Shown here: piece after piece, positions 26,556 through 35,351 of the stretch
How positions within the stretch are numbered: position 1 is the first letter of the stretch
How the letters are laid out: each line of letters opens with the position of its first letter
Origin: a virus
Length of the DNA stretch: 48,727 bases
Virus record (IMG/VR): IMGVR_UViG_3300046694_000215
Span: 1 to 48,727 of that record
Strand: one strand, 5' to 3'
Notes under the pieces: generated by a model
What the model saw: only the letters and a program-made list of their open reading frames with translations
The model's database searches: none
What the model was told of the DNA's origin: nothing
Position numbers and translations under genes: made by a program

Positions 26556-27866
26556 ATGCCGATCAGCAATTTCCCCGCCGCTCTTCAACCGGCGATTCAG
26601 CAAGGTTTCCTGGCTCGCGAATTCCAATCTGGCCTCGAATCGCAAATCACCTACCGCGCCGTCGCCGATCGCGAGAAGTTCGCGAACGCGGTCGGTGAAA
26701 CGATCACCAAGACCCGCCGCGGCCTGAAGGCGCCCGTTACGGCTCCGCTGAACCCGGCCGGCAACACGAACCTCGACAACGGTCTCACGCCGTCCGGCTG
26801 GACCATCGAGCAGTACACGCTCGGCATCGATATGTACGGCGACACGATGGACCTGAACATGGTGACGACTCGCGTCGGCATCGCGTCGCAGTTCCTCCAG
26901 AACGCGCATGTGAACGGCGTTCAGGCGATGCAATCGCTCGACCGCCTCGCGCGTAACAAGCTGTTCGGCGCATACCTGTCGGGCAACACCCGCGTTCGCA
27001 CGACCCTCGGTGCTCCGGCGGCGACGGTTGCTGTCGACGACGTGCGCGGCTTCCAGTATGTGAGCGCAAACGGCGTTCTGGTCCCGGTCTCGGGCACGAA
27101 CACGCTGACGGTCGTTTTCGCGAACGGCAATAGCTACACGCTGACCGGCGTCGCTGTCGACGGCTCGAACGTGTCGACCGCACCGCAAGGCGTGAGCGGA
27201 ACGCTTACGTTCTCGGGCAACGTGTCGGTTGCCGACGCAACGGTCGGCAACTCGGTCATCGCTGCAAACGCCGCATCGGTTCTGCGTCCGAACAGCAAGC
27301 TCTCGACGTCCGCAATCGTCGGGACCGACCTGCTCACGATGCAAGACCTGCTCGCCGGCGTGACGGTGCTGCGCAACAACCGCGTGCCGACGATCGGCGG
27401 CCTGTACAACTTCTACGCCGACAACGCGCAGTTGAAAGGTCTGTTCAAAGACCAAGATTTCAAGCTGCTCTATCAAGGTCAGTACGGCTCGACCGAATTC
27501 AAGACCGGCCAAGTCATCGAAATCATGGGTCTGCGAATCATCCCGACGACCGAAGCCCCGCAGCAATCGCTGGCCGGCGTGAACGTGCACCGCGGGATCA
27601 TGTGCGGTCAAGGCGCGCTGATCGAAGGCGATTACGAGGCGATTTCGAACAACGACATCGGCGACGACAACGCGCTCATTGAAATGCTCGACGGCGTTGC
27701 AATGGTCACGCGCGAACCGCTCGACCGCCTGCAACAGATCATCGCGCAGTCGTGGTACTGGATCGGCGGCTTTGCGGTTCCGACCGACATCACCGCGAAC
27801 CAAAACATCATCCCGACCGCGACGAACAGCTACTACAAGCGCGCTGTCGTGATCGAATCGGCCTAA
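26556..27866 (+). CDS. Major capsid protein with beta-rich insertion
   Basis: 436 residues from ATG 26556. HK97-like framework: N-terminal arm, LDRLARNKLFGAYLSG spine helix region, and C-terminal VNVHRGIMCGQGALIEGDYE. Residues about 158-244 (FQYVSANGVLVPVSGTN; FANGNSYTLTGVAVDGS; VSGTLTFSGNVSVADA) look like an inserted beta-barrel or Ig-like surface domain, as in P22-type I-domains. The RBS (TTTAAGGACG) lies directly behind a terminator. Strong codon bias suits high expression. Confidence 0.88.
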   Translation: MPISNFPAALQPAIQQGFLAREFQSGLESQITYRAVADREKFANAVGETITKTRRGLKAPVTAPLNPAGNTNLDNGLTPSGWTIEQYTLGIDMYGDTMDLNMVTTRVGIASQFLQNAHVNGVQAMQSLDRLARNKLFGAYLSGNTRVRTTLGAPAATVAVDDVRGFQYVSANGVLVPVSGTNTLTVVFANGNSYTLTGVAVDGSNVSTAPQGVSGTLTFSGNVSVADATVGNSVIAANAASVLRPNSKLSTSAIVGTDLLTMQDLLAGVTVLRNNRVPTIGGLYNFYADNAQLKGLFKDQDFKLLYQGQYGSTEFKTGQVIEIMGLRIIPTTEAPQQSLAGVNVHRGIMCGQGALIEGDYEAISNNDIGDDNALIEMLDGVAMVTREPLDRLQQIIAQSWYWIGGFAVPTDITANQNIIPTATNSYYKRAVVIESA

Positions 27867-27874
27867 TCGGTCAT

Positions 27875-27896
27875 GGGGCGCTTCGGCGCCCCTTTT
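27875..27896 (+). terminator. Intrinsic terminator after major capsid gene
   Basis: GGGGCGC/GCGCCCC closed by a TTCG tetraloop (27875-27892), then TTTT. Very stable. Confidence 0.85.
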
Positions 27897-27908
27897 CACG
27901 AGGTAATC

Positions 27909-28184
27909 ATGAGTGACGCAACCGCGCCAGACGGCGCACAGGCGCCTCTCGCGACCTCGGATGCACCGATAGACGCACCGAAGGTCACGAAGCCCGCCAA
28001 GGCGGCAAAGAATGCGCCCGCGCTCCCGGATTCGGTGACGCTCGCGGCGCCTCACGGCTTTTACGACGAAGCCGGCGACCTGCAAGCATGGCTCGCGGGC
28101 GAAGTCGTGACGGCGAAAGCCGAAATCAAACTACTGATCGAGCGCGGCGCGCGCTTGCTCGGCATCAATGGAGAGCAAGGCTAA
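27909..28184 (+). CDS. Hypothetical structural protein
   Basis: 91 residues from ATG 27909. A disordered Ala/Pro/Lys N-terminus precedes a small folded end (HGFYDEAGDLQAWLAGEVVT; AEIKLLIERGARLLGI). Between capsid and head-completion genes it may be a head decoration or neck protein. Its TAA shares a base with the next ATG (TAATG). Confidence 0.62.
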   Translation: MSDATAPDGAQAPLATSDAPIDAPKVTKPAKAAKNAPALPDSVTLAAPHGFYDEAGDLQAWLAGEVVTAKAEIKLLIERGARLLGINGEQG

Positions 28185-28567
28185 TGCTCACCGACGCTCA
28201 ACGGGTCGATGTTCGGCGCTTCTGCGGCTTTCCGCTCTTCGGCGGGCAACCCGTTCAGGCGTTCGGGCATCGCTTTTATCAGCAGTACGGCACGCTCGAA
28301 TTTCGCATGTCGAACATGCAAGACGCCGAAGAGTCGGTTGTCGTCAATTACCTGACGCAACTCACCGCGCTCGAAACGGCGATCTACGGCACGAGCGACA
28401 ACCTCGATACCGACGTCGCCGCGGTATGGACGCACAACAAAAACGAGCAGCGCGACCGCGAAGCACTGTTCGACTCGACGCGCCGACGGCTGTGCGCGTT
28501 CTTCGGCATCCCGCCCGGCCCGGCGTTCGACGTCACCGGCGGCGCATCTATCACGCTGGTGGTCTGA
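28184..28567 (+). CDS. Head completion/connector-like protein
   Basis: 127 residues, helical (LTDAQRVDVRRFCGFPLFGG; VVNYLTQLTALETAIYGTSD; RREALFD-type end). Size and position match head-tail adaptor proteins that extend the portal. Overlaps neighbours by one base on each side (TAATG, TGATG). Confidence 0.68.
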   Translation: MLTDAQRVDVRRFCGFPLFGGQPVQAFGHRFYQQYGTLEFRMSNMQDAEESVVVNYLTQLTALETAIYGTSDNLDTDVAAVWTHNKNEQRDREALFDSTRRRLCAFFGIPPGPAFDVTGGASITLVV

Positions 28568-29211
28568 TGGACGGCGCCAAAGCACAAGCCCAGGTCTACA
28601 AGGGATATGCGCAGGTCGCGAAGCGCCTCGGCAACGCCTTCACGCTCTACCGGCCGACTTCTGCTGATATGAGCGCCGCGACGATCGTTGCGACAAGCTT
28701 TCTCGCGAGCCTGAACGCCGAAGATATGACCTATCGGCGCCCGAACAAATACGGCAAGCCGACATGGTTCGCCGTGATGGACGGTCGCGTGACGCAGGTC
28801 GGCGATTACCTCATCGGCGATACCGGGAAATTCTTCGTCGCCGCTCAACAGCCGCTTTTGCCGATTCTCGTCGTCGAGTGCAATCGCACGGTCAATATCA
28901 CGCGCCCGCAGGTTCAAACCGCATACGGCGCCGTCACCGACTACGAAGGCACGACCGCGGCGAACGAAACGCCGCTGATGACCGGCTGGCCGGCTTCGGT
29001 GCTGCAAGGCACGAAGGGCGAGAAAGGCGGCGTCGCGCTGCCCGGCGACGTTCGCGATGCGTGGTGGGCGGTGCTGCTCCCGGCGGTTCCTGGCGTCATC
29101 CTGCGCGCCGGCGACCTGATCGCCGACGAACTCGGACGTCGCTACATCGTGTCGAGCGCGGAACTTAGCGACCTCGGGTGGCGAATTACATGCCAACAGG
29201 GGCAGACATGA
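28567..29211 (+). CDS. Neck/tail completion-like structural protein
   Basis: 214 residues, beta-rich with YRRPNKYGKPTWFAVMDGRV, GDYLIGDTGKFFVAAQQPLL and GDLIADELGRRYIVSSAELS. The C-terminal part looks like a small barrel as in phage stopper or neck proteins. Function inferred from place between head completion and sheath genes. Confidence 0.65.
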   Translation: MDGAKAQAQVYKGYAQVAKRLGNAFTLYRPTSADMSAATIVATSFLASLNAEDMTYRRPNKYGKPTWFAVMDGRVTQVGDYLIGDTGKFFVAAQQPLLPILVVECNRTVNITRPQVQTAYGAVTDYEGTTAANETPLMTGWPASVLQGTKGEKGGVALPGDVRDAWWAVLLPAVPGVILRAGDLIADELGRRYIVSSAELSDLGWRITCQQGQT

Positions 29212-30044
29212 GCGACCTATCTGATGTGCAGAATGTTCTCGTCGGGCTGATTGCCGGCTGGCTCTACCCGAGCGGCACGAACAACCCTTCGGCGGTCGGC
29301 TTTCCTGTGCGCGTGGGCGCCGGTTGGCCGACAGCCGCAACGCTCGATTCCGACCTCGCGGCCGGCGTCGCGCATGTGTCGATCTACGCAACCGCGACCG
29401 AGCGCAAAACGACCCGCTACATGCAGGGCTGGCAACCGCTCGCGACCTTCGCGCCGACGATCACGCTCGCGAAGGCGGGCAGCGTCGTAACAGTCGGCGG
29501 CGCAATGCCTGTTCCGTTCTCGGCGCAAAACCTCGCGGTATTCGTCGGCAACTCGCCGTATTCCTACGCGGTGCAGCCGACCGACACGCTGACGAGTATC
29601 GCCGCCGCGCTCGCCGCGGTCATCGCGCAGGACTATCCCGGCACGACAAGCTCGGGCGCGAACATCACTCTGCCCGCGAATGCAGCGCTCGGCGCGCTGC
29701 GAACGGGCGGCACCGGAACCGCGATCAAGGTCATCAAAAACCAAGACCGCATGTTCCAAATCACGCTTTGGTGCAGCACGCCGGCGCAACGCACGGCGCT
29801 CGTCAACGTGATCGACCCGAATCTCGCCGACCTCGTGTTTCTCGCGATGCCCGATGGCTTCAACGCGCGAATCATCTACGCGGACAGCCCGCAGCAGGAC
29901 ATCGGCGAGAAAGCGCGGCTCTTTCGTCGTGACCTTCGGTATCGCGTCGACTACTCGACGACGAAGGTCATCAATGCGCCGCAAGTCATTGTCGGCGACC
30001 TCAACATCGTGACCGATGCAGGCGCCGTTCTAAAACCCGTCTAG
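29208..30044 (+). CDS. Virion structural protein, tail terminator-like position
   Basis: 278 residues. The segment LTLAKAGSVVTVGG then FVGNSPYSYAVQPTDTLTSI and ITLPANAAL looks like a LysM-like or beta insert. The end is VDYSTTKVINAPQVIVGDLN. Position just before the sheath suits a tail terminator or neck protein. Overlaps the previous gene by ATGA. Confidence 0.62.
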   Translation: MSDLSDVQNVLVGLIAGWLYPSGTNNPSAVGFPVRVGAGWPTAATLDSDLAAGVAHVSIYATATERKTTRYMQGWQPLATFAPTITLAKAGSVVTVGGAMPVPFSAQNLAVFVGNSPYSYAVQPTDTLTSIAAALAAVIAQDYPGTTSSGANITLPANAALGALRTGGTGTAIKVIKNQDRMFQITLWCSTPAQRTALVNVIDPNLADLVFLAMPDGFNARIIYADSPQQDIGEKARLFRRDLRYRVDYSTTKVINAPQVIVGDLNIVTDAGAVLKPV

Positions 30045-30058
30045 GAACCCTCTCCCAC

Positions 30059-30226
30059 ATGGCAAAGCAAGACGACGCGCCGACGTTCGATTACGAACTC
30101 GTCGTGCTGCATCAATTCGGCTTCACCGAGCGCGGAACGCGCATCAGTGACGCAGCCGAAATTCAGAAGGTGATCGACGAAGGTCACGCCGACAAATGCG
30201 TGAAGGTCGCGAAGGAGGCTAAATAA
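30059..30226 (+). CDS. Small structural-region protein
   Basis: 55 residues (FDYELVVLHQFGFTERGTRI then AAEIQKVIDEGHADKCVKVA). It lies between the neck and sheath genes and its TAA shares a base with the sheath ATG (TAATG). Small proteins at this position occur in many myophages; the role is unclear. Confidence 0.7.
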   Translation: MAKQDDAPTFDYELVVLHQFGFTERGTRISDAAEIQKVIDEGHADKCVKVAKEAK

Positions 30227-31776
30227 TGCCGATTTATCAAGCGGGTAGTTTGAATTTTTCGGCGCTCTCGGCTCCCGGCGTTTATCTGTCGATCCAAGCG
30301 CCGCCGCTCATCATCAACGGCGTCCCGTCGAACATTCTCGGCGCGGTCGGTATCGGCTCCTGGGGGCCGGTGAATGCGCCGGTGCTCGTCGGCTCGCCGA
30401 ATGACGTGACGCAATGGCTCGGCTCGCCGATGGTGCGCAAATACGACCTCGCAACCGCAATGGGCGTGTTTTTCCTGCAAGGCGCGACCGCCGTTCAATA
30501 CGTGCGCGTCACTGACGGCACCGACGTCGCGGCGACCGGCAAGCTGATGGACACCGCAGCAACGCCGGCGATCGGCGCGAACCTGACGGCGTTCTACACC
30601 GGCACGCGCGGCAACTCGATCACCGCGGCGATGACCGCTGGCACGAAGGCGAGCACGTTCAAGCTGACGATTTCGCTTCCGGGCGTTCAATCCGAAGTGT
30701 TCGACAACATCGCCGGCTCGGGCGCTACGCTCTGGGCGGCAGTCGTCAACGCGGTAAATAACGGTCAGTCGAACGTTCGCGGCCCGTCGCAACTCGTCGT
30801 CGCAACCGCCGGCCCGGCAACCGCCGCGCCGAATATCGTGTCGACGGCAACGTTCGCATCCGGCACAGACGGCACGACGACGCTCACCGACGCGCTGCTC
30901 GTCGGCGTCGATGGCAACGCGGGCACGCGCAAAGGCATGTATTGCTTGCGCGGCACCGGCGCGCAGGTCGGTTGCTTGGTCGATCACTCGGACCTCACCG
31001 CCGCGTCGACGGTGCTCGCGTTTGCTCTCTCCGAAGGCATCTATTTCGGCTTGCAGGGCGCGCCGAGTGCGAATTACACGACGGTCTCGACCGCGCTCAA
31101 CACGGCCGGCGCCGATGGTTACGGCGTCAAGGTGTTCGTCGGCGATTGGATCACGTATTACGACGCGACGAACAGCCAGAACCGCTTGCTCGGGCCGGCT
31201 ACGTTTTGGGCGGGCAAGCAAGCCGCGCTGTCGCCGGAACAGTCGAGCTTGAACAAGCCGCTCTACGGCATCGTCGGCACGCAGCGCACCGCGCAAAACC
31301 TGCCCTACACGAGCGCGGAAATCGGTGCGATCAATCAAGCGCGTCTCGACGTGATCGGCAACCCGTCGCCGGGCGGCAATTACTACGCGACGCAGACGGG
31401 CGGCAACGCATCGAGCACGGCGGGCCAGGACGGCGACAACTACACCCGCATGACGAATTACCTCGCGCTCACGCTCGCGGCGGCATTCGGCACGGTGATC
31501 GGTCGCAATCAGACGGTCGACCTTCGCAATGAGGTCAAGTCGGCGATGCAAGCGTTCCTGTCGAACCTCTGGCGCCTCGACATGATCGGCGACGTCAACA
31601 ACCCGACGCAAGCGCCGTTCTCGGTGCAGATCGACAAGGCGAACAACCCCGATTCGGCAGTCGCGAACGGGTACATGCAAGCCGACGTCAAGGTGAAATA
31701 CCTGTCGGTCGTGCTGTTCTTCGTCATCAACCTGCAAGGCGGTCAGACGGTGCAAATCCAGTCGAGCGTTCAGTAA
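30226..31776 (+). CDS. Contractile tail sheath protein
   Basis: 516 residues. The N-terminal APGVYLSIQAPPLIINGVPS and VGIGSWGPVNAPVLVGS with GVFFLQGATAVQYVRVTDG are sheath hallmarks (strand, then a glycine-rich loop, then YVRV). The C-terminus FSVQIDKANNPDSAVANGYM and VKYLSVVLFFVINLQGGQTV forms the interlocking sheath mesh. It shows the phage is a myovirus. Confidence 0.92.
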   Translation: MPIYQAGSLNFSALSAPGVYLSIQAPPLIINGVPSNILGAVGIGSWGPVNAPVLVGSPNDVTQWLGSPMVRKYDLATAMGVFFLQGATAVQYVRVTDGTDVAATGKLMDTAATPAIGANLTAFYTGTRGNSITAAMTAGTKASTFKLTISLPGVQSEVFDNIAGSGATLWAAVVNAVNNGQSNVRGPSQLVVATAGPATAAPNIVSTATFASGTDGTTTLTDALLVGVDGNAGTRKGMYCLRGTGAQVGCLVDHSDLTAASTVLAFALSEGIYFGLQGAPSANYTTVSTALNTAGADGYGVKVFVGDWITYYDATNSQNRLLGPATFWAGKQAALSPEQSSLNKPLYGIVGTQRTAQNLPYTSAEIGAINQARLDVIGNPSPGGNYYATQTGGNASSTAGQDGDNYTRMTNYLALTLAAAFGTVIGRNQTVDLRNEVKSAMQAFLSNLWRLDMIGDVNNPTQAPFSVQIDKANNPDSAVANGYMQADVKVKYLSVVLFFVINLQGGQTVQIQSSVQ

Positions 31777-31782
31777 AACCCG

Positions 31783-31805
31783 GCCCGCATCGCGCGGGCT
31801 TTTTC
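31783..31805 (+). terminator. Intrinsic terminator after sheath
   Basis: GCCCGC/GCGGGC (31783-31788 with 31794-31799), then TTTTTC. Confidence 0.85.
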
Positions 31806-31819
31806 TTTGAGGCTCAAAT

Positions 31820-32248
31820 ATGCCGCTCAACGGCTTTACTATCGGTCGCGACCTCTCGGTGAATATCCAGACGCCGGCCGGTGCCCTGAATCTCGCGCTG
31901 ATTACGAAGTTCACCGCGAAACCCGACATCACCGACATCAAGGTGAAGGGTCTCGACGGCCGCACGCGTCACCTTCGGTTCCCTGACGGCTGGTCCGGCT
32001 CGTTCGAAGTCGAGCGCCAGGATTCGACGCTCGACGACTATTTCGCGAGTGAAGAGGCGAACTATTACGCCGGCCTCGACCTCGCGCCGTCGACCATCAC
32101 CGAAACGATCACCGAAGCAAGCGGCGTCGTGTCGCAATACCAGTTCGTCGGCGTGATTTTCAAGCTCGACGATGCCGGCGACTGGGAAGGCGACAAGACC
32201 GTGAAGCAAAAGCTTTCGTTTGTTGCAGAACAGCGCATCAAGCTCTAA
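31820..32248 (+). CDS. Tail tube protein
   Basis: 142 residues, all-beta, following the sheath gene: FTIGRDLSVNIQTPAGALNL, ITKFTAKPDITDIKVKGLDG and SGSFEVERQDSTLDDYFAS. Length and position match the inner tube subunit that stacks in hexameric rings. Confidence 0.88.
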   Translation: MPLNGFTIGRDLSVNIQTPAGALNLALITKFTAKPDITDIKVKGLDGRTRHLRFPDGWSGSFEVERQDSTLDDYFASEEANYYAGLDLAPSTITETITEASGVVSQYQFVGVIFKLDDAGDWEGDKTVKQKLSFVAEQRIKL

Positions 32249-32264
32249 TCCACAAGGAACATAA

Positions 32265-32654
32265 ATGACGACAGTCAACGTCCGAAAGAAAGCAGCGGCA
32301 CACGCCGAAACCCCTTCGAATGAACTCGTGAAAAAGGCCGCTGAAGCGGTCACGATCGACACGCCGAACGGCTTGACGGTGACGCTGAAGAAACCGGGCG
32401 TGCTGTCGCAGTTCCGGCTCGTCAAGATTCTCGGCGAAGCGGCGAAAAATCAGGTCTACGTCGGCATGGTGATTCCGATCACCTTCGTGACCTCGATCAA
32501 CGGCGTCGCGGTCAACTACCCGAACAGCGAGCGCGAAATCGAAGCGGTGATTACGCGTCTCGACGAGGACGGCGTGACCGCGGTCATGCAAGCCGTCGCG
32601 GATAACTTCGGCGGCGAATCGCCCGACGAGCAGAAGGCCGAAGTAAAAAACTAG
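32265..32654 (+). CDS. Tail assembly chaperone, zero-frame product
   Basis: 129 residues between the tail tube and tape-measure genes, where the G-type tail assembly chaperone is found. It contains VTIDTPNGLTVTLKKPGVLS and NYPNSEREIEAVITRL and ends KAEVKN just before TAG. The last sense codons form the slippery heptamer A-AAA-AAC (32645-32651), so a fraction of ribosomes should make the longer GT-type protein. Confidence 0.85.
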   Translation: MTTVNVRKKAAAHAETPSNELVKKAAEAVTIDTPNGLTVTLKKPGVLSQFRLVKILGEAAKNQVYVGMVIPITFVTSINGVAVNYPNSEREIEAVITRLDEDGVTAVMQAVADNFGGESPDEQKAEVKN

Positions 32655-32824
32655 CGCGCTCCGTTGCAGTTCGCGAAGCGCTTTGGCTAGTTCGAAATGG
32701 CGTGCCGTTCGACGTTGCGTTTTCTATTGACGACGTGACGCGGACGGCTTTTTCTATCGTGTTCTCGGAGTTCGAAGGCAATAAATTCAACTTCGAGCGC
32801 ATGGAATTCGTCGAGAAAGAATAA
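32265..32824 (+). CDS. Tail assembly chaperone, -1 frameshift fusion (GT-type)
   Basis: A -1 slip at A-AAA-AAC (32645-32651) in correct zero-frame register joins the 129-residue protein to a 57-residue extension ending at TAA 32822-32824, giving about 186 residues. The extension reads sensibly (VREALWLVRNGVPFDVAFSI; TAFSIVFSEFEGNKFNFERM) and fills the gap exactly to the next ATG (TAATG). Most tailed phages use such a shift to make two chaperone forms in a fixed ratio for tape-measure assembly. Confidence 0.85.
32645..32651 (+). promoter_or_regulatory. -1 programmed ribosomal frameshift site
   Basis: The heptamer A-AAA-AAC is positioned X-XXY-YYZ relative to the zero frame and is followed immediately by a TAG stop. 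Confidence 0.85.
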
Positions 32825-33315
32825 TGCGCACTTTCAACAGTCTCGGCTCATTCGCGGCTCACTTGCTCTCGCGCGATGCGGCTGTCGCGTTTGCAATGCA
32901 ATCGGGGCTTGAAGCAGTCGCACGACGCGTGCGCGACACCGCGCGCGAAGAACTCGGGCACTATCAGCCGGCAATCGGCCACTTTGACGCATGGTCGGAA
33001 CTCGCGGACGCGACGAAAGAGGATCGCGTTCGCCAGGGCTTCACAGAAAACGACCCGCTGCTGCGATCGGGCGAATTGCGCCAGTCAATCAAGGCGACGC
33101 ACAGCCACACCGAAGCAGTAATCGGCTCCGAATCCGATGTTGCGGTCTATCAGGAACTCGGGACCAACAAAATACCGCCCCGCCCTTTCCTCGGGCCGGC
33201 GGTGCTGCACAACGAGGAATGGATAAAGCGCCTACTCGGGCGCGCGTTCGTCTCCGGCTTTCTCGGCGAAGGCGTCGACGTGAGCACGCAAATGACGTCT
33301 CGCGAAATCAGCTAA
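32824..33315 (+). CDS. Phage virion morphogenesis (HK97 gp10/gpS-like) protein
   Basis: 163 residues. Pattern of the tail completion family: EAVARRVRDTAREELGHYQP, DPLLRSGELRQSIKATHSHT, then VAVYQELGTNKIPPRPFLGP. The ending PPRPFLGPA is the family signature. It usually acts in tail completion or joining. It lies after the chaperone, an unusual place, as it is more often before the sheath/tube genes. Confidence 0.82.
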   Translation: MRTFNSLGSFAAHLLSRDAAVAFAMQSGLEAVARRVRDTAREELGHYQPAIGHFDAWSELADATKEDRVRQGFTENDPLLRSGELRQSIKATHSHTEAVIGSESDVAVYQELGTNKIPPRPFLGPAVLHNEEWIKRLLGRAFVSGFLGEGVDVSTQMTSREIS

Positions 33316-33517
33316 ACGCCTTCGCGGCGACATACGCCATCACGAACAGCAGCGCGAACGCCGGCGGCACGATCACCGCGAGCGCGACAGCGGCGGCGGC
33401 ACGTTTCGCCAGGGTCGGCGCGCTTCGCGCATCGACGCGCCGCACGTTCGGGTATTGGACGAATGAGAACCGATCCGCCGCGAATTCATGGAGTCGAAAC
33501 CTATAGGATTTTCTCAT
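33308..33517 (-). CDS. Minus-strand membrane protein gene inside the tail operon
   Basis: 69 residues from ATG 33517 (AAAGG upstream). A basic N-terminus (MRKSYRFRLHEFAADRFSFV) is followed by a hydrophobic C-terminal segment (AAAAVALAVIVPPAFALLFV). It fills the only 200-bp gap of the tail region, in the opposite direction. Its start codon overlaps the divergent tape-measure start (CATG). It is a likely moron, perhaps expressed from the prophage. Confidence 0.62.
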   Translation of the reverse strand: MRKSYRFRLHEFAADRFSFVQYPNVRRVDARSAPTLAKRAAAAVALAVIVPPAFALLFVMAYVAAKAFS

Positions 33518-35351
33518 GTATGAAGCCTTTAAAATTGGCGTGCGCATCTCGCTCGTCAATGGAGTATCGCACGGCTTAATGCAGATGGCGCGTGAGTTTT
33601 CGCACGTTGAAAGCACGGTTCAGCGCTTGCAGCGTTCGATCAAGAATATGAGCGGCGCCAGCAAAGCAATGTTCGGCGGCACGCTCGCGATCGGCCTCGG
33701 CGTGTCGATTGGCGCATCACTTAAGCCCGCAATTGATGCGGCGTCGAAGTGGGAGAAGGCCAAGGCTAATTTTAGCTTGTTCGGCATGGACGGCAAGCAG
33801 AATCAGGAGGCGTTCGAGTTCGCGAAGAACATGAACATCGCCGGCTCGTCGTATGTCGACAACCTCAAAAAGATGACGGAAGCGCAGGGTGTGTTTCGCG
33901 AATCCGGTCTGAAAGGGAGCGCGGCGCTCGAAGGCGCGAAGCTCGCCGCTCCGATGCTCTCGAAGCTCGCCGTGTTGTCGAAGGCGAGCGGCAAGGAAAT
34001 GTCGCACGCCGACGAGATGAACTTTTTGCGCGCGATCGAAGAAACGGGCGGCTTGCACAGCGCGGCAGAATTCAACCGACGCGGCGACCTGTATTACCGC
34101 ATGGTCAACTCGTCGCAGGGCAATATCAAGTACGAAGATTTGCGCGCGTTCTTCGCGCGGGGCGGCGTCTCTGCGCTCAATCTCACCGACTCCGGCCTCT
34201 CGAAGCTTGAACCTATCATGGGTTCGATGAAAGGTACGTCAGCCGGTACGGCGCTGATGACGGCATACAACCGCCTGAACGGCAATATCAAGTTGCCGAA
34301 TCAGATCGTGCACGAACTCATCAACTCGGGTTTGTGGAACGGGCAGAACGTCAAGTTCAACCCGCATGGCGGCGTCGCCAACATTCAGTCGAAGGGATTG
34401 CTTGCGGGCGCTGAATTGCTTCAGCAAGACCCGGCCGAATGGTTTCAAAAGTTCGTGCGCCCCATGTACGACAAGATGGGCCTCAAGACGCAGGCCGACC
34501 GCGACAATTACAACGTCAAGTTGTTCGGCCGCACTGGCGGCATGCTGTACTCGCAGATCGACCGCAATAGCGGAACGCTGTCGAACTCTGTCGACGCGGT
34601 GAGGAAGCAAAAGGGCATCAATTCGGCGTATGACACGCTGATGAACACGTTCGACGGAAAGAAGCAAACCGCCGCCGCATCGTGGGAAAAGATTCTGACG
34701 AACATCGGCGAACACGTTCTGCCGATCGTGAACCGCGGCATGGATGCGTTCAACAAGGTTTTGGGCGGCATCGAGTCGTTCACAAAGAATAATCCCGGTC
34801 TCGTGAAGGCGATAGCCGTCGCGGCGGCGCTCTTCGCCGTGCTACTCGTCGTCGGCGGCGCTGTCGCGATCGTGGGCGGAACGCTCGTGATGCTTGCGGG
34901 CGTCATCGGCGGCGCACTGACCGCCGGCATCGCTGCGGCGATGGTCGTGATTCCAGTCGTCGCGGGTCTTATCGTCGGCTTTTGGGGTGACATCAAAAGC
35001 GGGTTCACGTCGTTCGCCTCATATGTCGTCGAGATGGTCTCGGGTATGTGGGCGAAAGTGAAGTCGTTCCTTCCCGATTTTCTGGTCGGCGCCAGCAAGC
35101 CTGGCAATTCACCGGCTGCGGCGACGCCGGATTCTGCGCCGGATAGCCCGAAGGCCGCGAGCCCGACTGACTCTCACGTAAGGACCGCGGCCGATTCGAA
35201 GGCGGGCGGCAAGCATGGCGACGTCTATCTCGACTCGAAGAAGGTTGGTCAAGTTCTGTCTAAGCAAATGGCGAAAGACGCGAGCGCGCCGGGCAATTCG
35301 AACACCTTCGACTTCACGTTCGGACAAGCGTCCGCAGGGATGGCTTACTAA
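33516..35351 (+). CDS. Tail tape-measure protein
   Basis: 611 residues. N-terminal helical part (YEAFKIGVRISLVNGVSHGL; VESTVQRLQRSIKNMSGASK), central globular segment, then a strongly hydrophobic stretch (IAVAAALFAVLLVVGGAVAI, MLAGVIGGALTAGIAAAMVV) as tape measures have, and a disordered Ala/Pro/Ser C-terminus. It sets tail length and lies right after the chaperone region. A length of 611 suggests a short to moderate tail. Confidence 0.88.
   Translation: MYEAFKIGVRISLVNGVSHGLMQMAREFSHVESTVQRLQRSIKNMSGASKAMFGGTLAIGLGVSIGASLKPAIDAASKWEKAKANFSLFGMDGKQNQEAFEFAKNMNIAGSSYVDNLKKMTEAQGVFRESGLKGSAALEGAKLAAPMLSKLAVLSKASGKEMSHADEMNFLRAIEETGGLHSAAEFNRRGDLYYRMVNSSQGNIKYEDLRAFFARGGVSALNLTDSGLSKLEPIMGSMKGTSAGTALMTAYNRLNGNIKLPNQIVHELINSGLWNGQNVKFNPHGGVANIQSKGLLAGAELLQQDPAEWFQKFVRPMYDKMGLKTQADRDNYNVKLFGRTGGMLYSQIDRNSGTLSNSVDAVRKQKGINSAYDTLMNTFDGKKQTAAASWEKILTNIGEHVLPIVNRGMDAFNKVLGGIESFTKNNPGLVKAIAVAAALFAVLLVVGGAVAIVGGTLVMLAGVIGGALTAGIAAAMVVIPVVAGLIVGFWGDIKSGFTSFASYVVEMVSGMWAKVKSFLPDFLVGASKPGNSPAAATPDSAPDSPKAASPTDSHVRTAADSKAGGKHGDVYLDSKKVGQVLSKQMAKDASAPGNSNTFDFTFGQASAGMAY
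33531..33559 (-). promoter_or_regulatory. Possible leftward promoter of the antisense membrane gene
   Basis: Minus strand TTGACG (33559-33554), 17-bp spacer, AATTTT (33536-33531). The -35 is good, the -10 poor. It lies within the first codons of the tape-measure gene. Confidence 0.35.

Noticed and set aside
26541-28085. 514-residue minus-strand open frame
   Set aside because: Antisense shadow of the major capsid gene.
30184-31965. 593-residue minus-strand open frame
   Set aside because: Antisense shadow of the sheath gene, Arg-rich, typical of high-GC codon mirroring.
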